64,000 nt of DNA from Ariolimax columbianus (Eukaryota > Mollusca > Gastropoda > Stylommatophora > Arionidae): NCBI GenBank assembly GCA_036924085.1, contig JAVGWX010000006.1, forward strand, positions 34,716,033 through 34,780,032, in the 5' to 3' direction. The number at the start of each line of letters is the position of its first letter. The stretch's first letter is position 1. Of this stretch, positions 62,873 through 64,000 are shown in pieces. Both the position numbers and the translations under genes were made by a program. Below the pieces are notes generated by a model. That model was not told the DNA's origin. It saw only the letters and a list, made by a program, of their open reading frames with translations, and did not search any database.

Positions 62873-63225
62873 CTGTATATTCACTTGTTTTAAGAAGGCG
62901 CAGGCAACTAAATCTTTGATGTACCTGAACGACACAAACTAGTTCTGTAATCAACTGCATACATGCATTCTAATGTTGAATTACGAACAACGCTAACAAT
63001 CAGCTGTACATAAGAACAGTGACATACGTTGACCAACATTTCGACTTAAATAAACCTTTATTCGCCTGAGCAGACGAGAACAAAAACTTTAAACAGTGAA
63101 CTAAGTCCCCCAAGGCAGGGTCGTGAAGAGGAGAAGGTGAACGAAAGCAGCGAAAAACGGTTTGCCAAACTCCTTCAGCGCTCGTCCTGAAAATGGCGTT
63201 GTGTTGTAGCTTACGCGATGTTGTA
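62873..63225. other. No recognisable feature
   Basis: Nothing recognised. Confidence 0.4.
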
Positions 63226-63260
63226 TCCAATGCCCATAATGAGTAGGTCGATTACGCGAT
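63226..63260 (+). mobile_element. Fragment of the head-plus-core repeat start
   Basis: aatgcccataatgagtaggt is identical to the start of the head at 52.88 kb, but no further head sequence follows. Confidence 0.6.
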
Positions 63261-63445
63261 TAGTCTGCTGTGCCTTGCATGGTGGAGGGTCTGCCACCTT
63301 TTGGTCTACATGACAAACGTTTTCTGGTTCACGGCTGTTTATTGGATATTAACAGCTAACTTTCAAATGAAGATGCAATTCAGCTATTCCCCACCCAGAC
63401 GACGCTCCAGATATGAGGCCCTGCTCCTCGTCCAGTGATATGTTG

Positions 63446-63719
63446 CTCCGTTGTTGTTTGCGAATGCCACAATGAGTATATTTACCCTTATGTGTGCACT
63501 GAAGAGGGCGTTAAGTGACGGGGTTGCTGTAGCTTTCCTCACATCTCGAGCGTGCTGATGAAGGTGGAGCGGGGTCCTCCAGGCGGTTGTGTTATGCTTG
63601 GCTTCATGTGCGTGTCGTTCACTACTACGAAGATCACGTCACGCCTTGTTAGCCAGACTGTTGTCCTCGACAACAGCCCGTTTCCAGGACGACCAACGAG
63701 GAGGTTAGGCGAGGGTCTT
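63446..63719 (+). mobile_element. Head of the head-plus-core repeat
   Basis: A good copy: ttgttgtttgcgaatgccac, gagggcgttaagtgacgggg, gtgctgatgaaggtggagcg, gcttggcttcatgtgcgtgt and agcccgtttccaggacgacc, ending in gcgagggtcttggccagtat. It is in the same orientation and layout as 52.85 kb. Confidence 0.9.
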
Positions 63720-64000
63720 GGCCAGTATATTTATTTCTCCTGGCCGTGGCTAACATTCTCTGATCAGAATGGTTTGCCTGACCAGACGTTAGCCTCATCG
63801 TCCCGTCAGGTGAGGGTGTTGACCAGTATATTTCTCCTGGCCGTGGCTAACATTCTCTGATCAGAATGGTTTGCCTGACCAGACGTTAGCCTCATCGTCC
63901 CGTCAGGTGAGGGTGTTGACCAGTATATTTCTCCTGGCCGTGGCTAACATTCTCTGATCAGAGTGGTTTGCCTGACCAGACGTTAGCCTCATCGTCCCGT
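63720..64000 (+). repeat. 97-bp core array, cut by the window end
   Basis: Nearly three units of 97 bp; the first is 101 bp because of an extra ttta. Each contains gaccagtatatttctcctgg, gatcagaatggtttgcctga and the tail motif gacgttagcctcatcgtccc. The array runs off the window. Confidence 0.93.

Overview
This window looks like repeat-saturated nuclear DNA from an animal. It has no operons and no compact genes. It holds spliced-exon signals, broken LINE retrotransposons, tRNA-derived SINEs, DNA-transposon remnants, long minisatellite arrays and microsatellites. The LINE types (reverse transcriptases ending in a zinc knuckle-like finger, an RNase H-bearing LINE with a GAA-rich tail, an L2/CR1-like LINE with a TTAAG tail), together with the SINEs, suggest a mollusc, most likely a gastropod. 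That placement is inference; no marker gene proves it.

Layout. 1-5 kb: minisatellites, one interrupted by a 728-bp insertion with a 13-bp target-site duplication (TSD). 5-10.2 kb: a LINE fragment, SINEs, a very uniform 59-bp array and a compound tetranucleotide array. 10-16.5 kb: SINEs, a 43-bp array and a 41-bp array. 16.7-18.3 kb: a DNA transposon carrying a LINE that carries a SINE. 18.4-21.3 kb: LINE fragments and short arrays. 22.0-34.1 kb, minus strand: four candidate exons of one host gene, all phase 1 at both ends, with introns full of transposons. One of these introns holds a probable hAT-type element of 3.5 kb enclosing an L2-like LINE and a SINE. 34.3-39.2 kb: two large LINE remnants, each with a later insertion. 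39.5-43.3 kb: the largest satellite array. 44-52.8 kb: more LINEs and a 45-bp array. 52.8-64 kb: SINEs, a mariner remnant, several arrays and further copies of one dispersed repeat.

The most unusual signal is a dispersed repeat with a conserved head of about 270 bp, a tandem core and a short tail motif. Copies lie near 30.8, 39.6, 45.1, 52.9, 62.4 and 63.4 kb, with probable core-only members at 1-0.57 and 9.4-9.9 kb. The core units can be aligned to one another, yet each locus has amplified a different unit (18, 36/39, 37, about 47-50 or 97 bp). The element therefore appears to seed satellites.

Almost every long reading frame here is a by-product of a tandem array or a dead retrotransposon. 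The only sequence I can defend as host coding DNA is the minus-strand exon chain, whose product I do not recognise.
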